Positions 5,738 to 7,386 of a DNA stretch of 7,386 bases are shown here, piece by piece; within the stretch, counting starts at the first letter, position 1, and each line of letters opens with the position of its first letter. Made by a program: the position numbers and the translations under genes. Origin of the DNA: Hyphomicrobiales bacterium (GTDB lineage Bacteria > Pseudomonadota > Alphaproteobacteria > Rhizobiales > Beijerinckiaceae); the NCBI GenBank assembly GCA_027489835.1, contig JAIXZF010000003.1:1-7386 (forward strand), read 5' to 3'. The notes beneath the pieces are model-generated. The model was not told where the DNA came from. It was given only the letters and a program-made list of their open reading frames with translations, and made no database searches.

Positions 5738-6718
5738 ATGCAGGTCACCTCAGAGAACGCACCCGCCGTACAGGCCGAGACCGAAGCCGCCGCGCCGCCG
5801 CCGCGCCGCTCGGCGCTGGCACGGATGTTCGATTCCGATCTGTGGCATTCCTTCACCCGCTCCTGGGTGACGATGCTGGCCGCTTTCGCTACGCTCCTGC
5901 TGATTGGCTCGGCGATCTTCGCGCACCAGATCGCGCCGAACGATCCGTTCAACCTCGCGTCGCTCAGTCTGCTCGATGGCGGCAAGCCCCCGGCCTGGTT
6001 GGCCGATGGCGAATGGCGCTTTCCGCTCGGCACGGACCAGCAGGGCCGCTGCGTCTTCTCCTCCATCCTGTTCGGGATGCGCATCTCTCTGCTTGTCGGG
6101 TTCCTCGGCGTGCTGCTGGCCGCCACGATCGGCATCGCGCTCGGCCTCCTTGCCGGCTATGTCGGGGGCTCGGCGGACTCGCTGATCATGCGCATCGCCG
6201 ACATCCAGCTCACCTTTCCGGCCATCCTCATCGCGCTGCTCATCGACGGCACGATGCGCGCGCTCGTCGGCACCGCGCGCTCCGAGGTGCTGGTGTTCTA
6301 CGTGCTCATCATCTCCATCGGGCTCAGCTTCTGGGTGCAGTACGCGCGCACGGTGCGCGGCTCGACCATGGTGGAGCGCAACAAGGAATACGTCCAGGCG
6401 GCCCGGCTCATCGGCCTCGGCAACGTCACCATCCTGTTCCGGCATGTGCTGCCGAACGTGGTCGGGCCAGTGCTTGTCATCGTCACGATCAACATGGCGC
6501 TGGCCATCATCACCGAGGCGACGCTGTCCTTCCTCGGCGTCGGGCTGCCGCCGACCGAGCCCTCGCTCGGAACGCTGATCCGCGTCGGCAACGAGTTCCT
6601 GTTCTCGGGCGAATGGTGGGTGGTGATCTTCCCCGGCCTGACGCTGGCGGCGCTCGTGCTCGCCATCAACCTGCTCGGCGACTGGCTGAGGGACGCGCTG
6701 AACCCCAAGCTGCGGTGA
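5738..6718 (+). CDS. ABC transporter permease, DppC/OppC type
   Basis: 326 aa, the second channel subunit. The cytoplasmic N-terminus is about 40 residues long and Ala/Pro-rich (PPPRR at 20-24). The first membrane helix is at about 43-63, with the rest near 114-141, 150-170, 184-203, 241-260 and 293-313. A periplasmic segment PPAWLADGEWRFPLGTD (84-100) and the GTDxxGR motif (98-104) are family hallmarks. The coupling loop for the ATPase runs at about 209-241, with EYVQAARLIGLG (217-228) and RHVLPN (235-240). ATEATLSFLGVGLPP-type sequence (TEATLSFLGVGLPP, 259-272) is conserved. Oddly, residue 105 is Cys (TGC) where the motif GTDxxGRD normally has Asp. A good ribosome site, GAGGA (5727-5731), overlaps the stop codon of the preceding permease and sits 6 nt before the ATG. 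No ATPase gene follows; a second binding protein begins 147 nt downstream. Confidence 0.93.
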   Translation: MQVTSENAPAVQAETEAAAPPPRRSALARMFDSDLWHSFTRSWVTMLAAFATLLLIGSAIFAHQIAPNDPFNLASLSLLDGGKPPAWLADGEWRFPLGTDQQGRCVFSSILFGMRISLLVGFLGVLLAATIGIALGLLAGYVGGSADSLIMRIADIQLTFPAILIALLIDGTMRALVGTARSEVLVFYVLIISIGLSFWVQYARTVRGSTMVERNKEYVQAARLIGLGNVTILFRHVLPNVVGPVLVIVTINMALAIITEATLSFLGVGLPPTEPSLGTLIRVGNEFLFSGEWWVVIFPGLTLAALVLAINLLGDWLRDALNPKLR

Positions 6719-6721
6719 GCC

Positions 6722-6736
6722 GCCGAAAAAATCGGC
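6722..6736 (+). other. Small hairpin after the second permease gene
   Basis: GCCGA (6722-6726) and TCGGC (6732-6736) form a perfect 5-bp stem with an A5 loop directly after the stop codon. No T-run follows, so termination is doubtful. The gap it starts (6719-6865) is visibly richer in A and T than the genes and may hold the end of the first operon and a promoter for the next gene, but I cannot point to a convincing -35/-10 pair. Confidence 0.2.
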
Positions 6737-6827
6737 AGATTCGCGCGATTTCGTCGCGTCGCGCTACGCATTTGTCCCTAGTCGCCGATGACAGACCGTC
6801 GGGAGCGCTCTAGTTTGCGTTTTTCTC

Positions 6828-6846
6828 CCTTCGCAGGACGCGAAGG
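6828..6846 (+). promoter_or_regulatory. Leader hairpin before the second solute-binding protein gene
   Basis: CCTTCGC (6828-6834) and GCGAAGG (6840-6846) are exact inverted complements around a 5-nt loop, placed 19 nt before ATG 6866 and 3 nt before the GGGAGG ribosome site (6850-6855). A T5 run (6820-6824) lies upstream of it rather than downstream, so it is not a terminator. It may stabilise the 5' end of the transcript or influence translation. Confidence 0.35.
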
Positions 6847-6865
6847 ACCGGGAGGCAGACACGAC

Positions 6866-7386
6866 ATGAAACCGTTCAAGACGACATCCTGCAAGACCCT
6901 CGCCGTCGCGGGCGCCCTGATGGCGGCGACCTTCCTCACATCCGTGGCGGCCGACGCCAAGACGCTGCGCTGGGCGCGCAGCCAGGACGCGACCACCCTC
7001 GATCCGCATTCGGGCAACACCGGCCCCAACGCCACAATCGCCCACCACATCTACGAGCCGCTGGTCATCCGCGGCTTCGACGGCAAGCTGACCGGCGCGC
7101 TCGCCACCTCCTGGCGCGTGCTGCCGAACGACCCCAACACCTGGGAGTTCAAGCTCCGTCCCAACGTCAAGTTCCACAATGGCGACGCCTTCACCGCCGA
7201 TGACGTGGTCTTCTCGATGAAGCGCGCCATGATGCCGGCGGCCGACTACAAGTCGCTGCTGGTCTCGGTCGAGGACATCGTCAAGGTCGACGACCTGACC
7301 GTGCACTTCAAGACCAAGGGCCCGAACCCGCTGCTGGTCAACAACCTCACCAACCTGTTCATCATGGACAAGGGCTGGTCCGAGGC
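6866..7386 (+). CDS. Second family-5 ABC solute-binding protein, C-terminus outside the window
   Basis: Partial gene: 173 codons, frame open at the edge; full members run to about 500-540 aa. Signal peptide: MKPFKTTSCK (1-10), a hydrophobic core at about 11-27, and likely cleavage after ADA (Ala31) or SVA (Ala28). Cys9 is not in a lipobox, so the product should be periplasmic. The mature start KTLRWARSQDATTLDPHSG (32-50) and NVKFHNGDAFTADDVVFS (about 104-121) are the family-5 signature. It is a paralogue of the binding protein at 2981: both carry FHNG..F.ADDVVFS and an IMDK.W.EA segment, but the signal peptides and intervening residues differ widely, so it is not a recent duplicate. The start has GGGAGG (6850-6855) 10 nt upstream. 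It may begin a second transporter operon or be an extra receptor for the upstream permeases; the missing downstream sequence would tell. Confidence 0.92.
   Translation, partial: MKPFKTTSCKTLAVAGALMAATFLTSVAADAKTLRWARSQDATTLDPHSGNTGPNATIAHHIYEPLVIRGFDGKLTGALATSWRVLPNDPNTWEFKLRPNVKFHNGDAFTADDVVFSMKRAMMPAADYKSLLVSVEDIVKVDDLTVHFKTKGPNPLLVNNLTNLFIMDKGWSE

Noticed and set aside
6803..6810. GAGCGCTC palindrome followed by a T5 run at 6820-6824, resembling an intrinsic terminator
   Set aside because: An 8-bp self-complementary site cannot form a stem with a real loop, and the T-run is 9 nt away, so it does not meet the terminator pattern.
4609..6813. A 734-codon open frame on the plus strand overlapping both permeases
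   Set aside because: It is out of frame with both permeases, very Arg/Ala/His-rich and lacks membrane segments. The permease frames have ribosome sites, helices and coupling-loop motifs.

Overview
The window is 7.4 kb of GC-rich, tightly coding DNA. Codon use (third positions nearly all G or C) and the protein sequences suggest an alphaproteobacterium, probably of the Hyphomicrobiales; this placement is inferred from family resemblance and no marker gene confirms it. There are seven protein genes, of which two run off the window edges. I saw no RNA genes, insertion sequences, CRISPR arrays or phage genes.

Layout. On the minus strand (1-1736) lie two M20-family metallohydrolases: an ArgE-type N-acetylornithine deacetylase (582-1736) and, downstream of it in transcription, the N-terminal 40% or so of a HipO/IAA-amidohydrolase-type enzyme (1-473). 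A 139-bp divergent intergenic region (1737-1875) holds a TTGACA box overlapped by an imperfect inverted repeat. On the plus strand follow a PLP-dependent threonine/serine dehydratase-like enzyme (1876-2859), a secreted family-5 (peptide/nickel-type) solute-binding protein (2981-4612), a DppB-type permease (4751-5728), a DppC-type permease (5738-6718), and the start of a second family-5 solute-binding protein (6866 to the window end).

How the genes may work together. The transporter would bring small peptides or N-acylated amino acids across the inner membrane, the two M20 enzymes would remove acyl groups or cleave amide bonds, and the dehydratase would deaminate a released hydroxy-amino acid to a 2-oxo acid. 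This is a guilt-by-association model of a scavenging island; the substrate is not determined by the sequence. The ABC ATPases that the permeases require are not in the window. A second binding protein begins where they might have been expected, so they are probably further downstream or shared.

Most notable structure outside the genes. The 138-bp gap between the first binding-protein gene and its permeases contains three consecutive hairpins: 15 bp with G-U pairs, a perfect 11 bp, and a perfect 6 bp. This arrangement fits setting the ratio of binding protein to permease. No clearly new biological system is visible; the window reads as a conventional uptake-and-catabolism locus with some unusual details.
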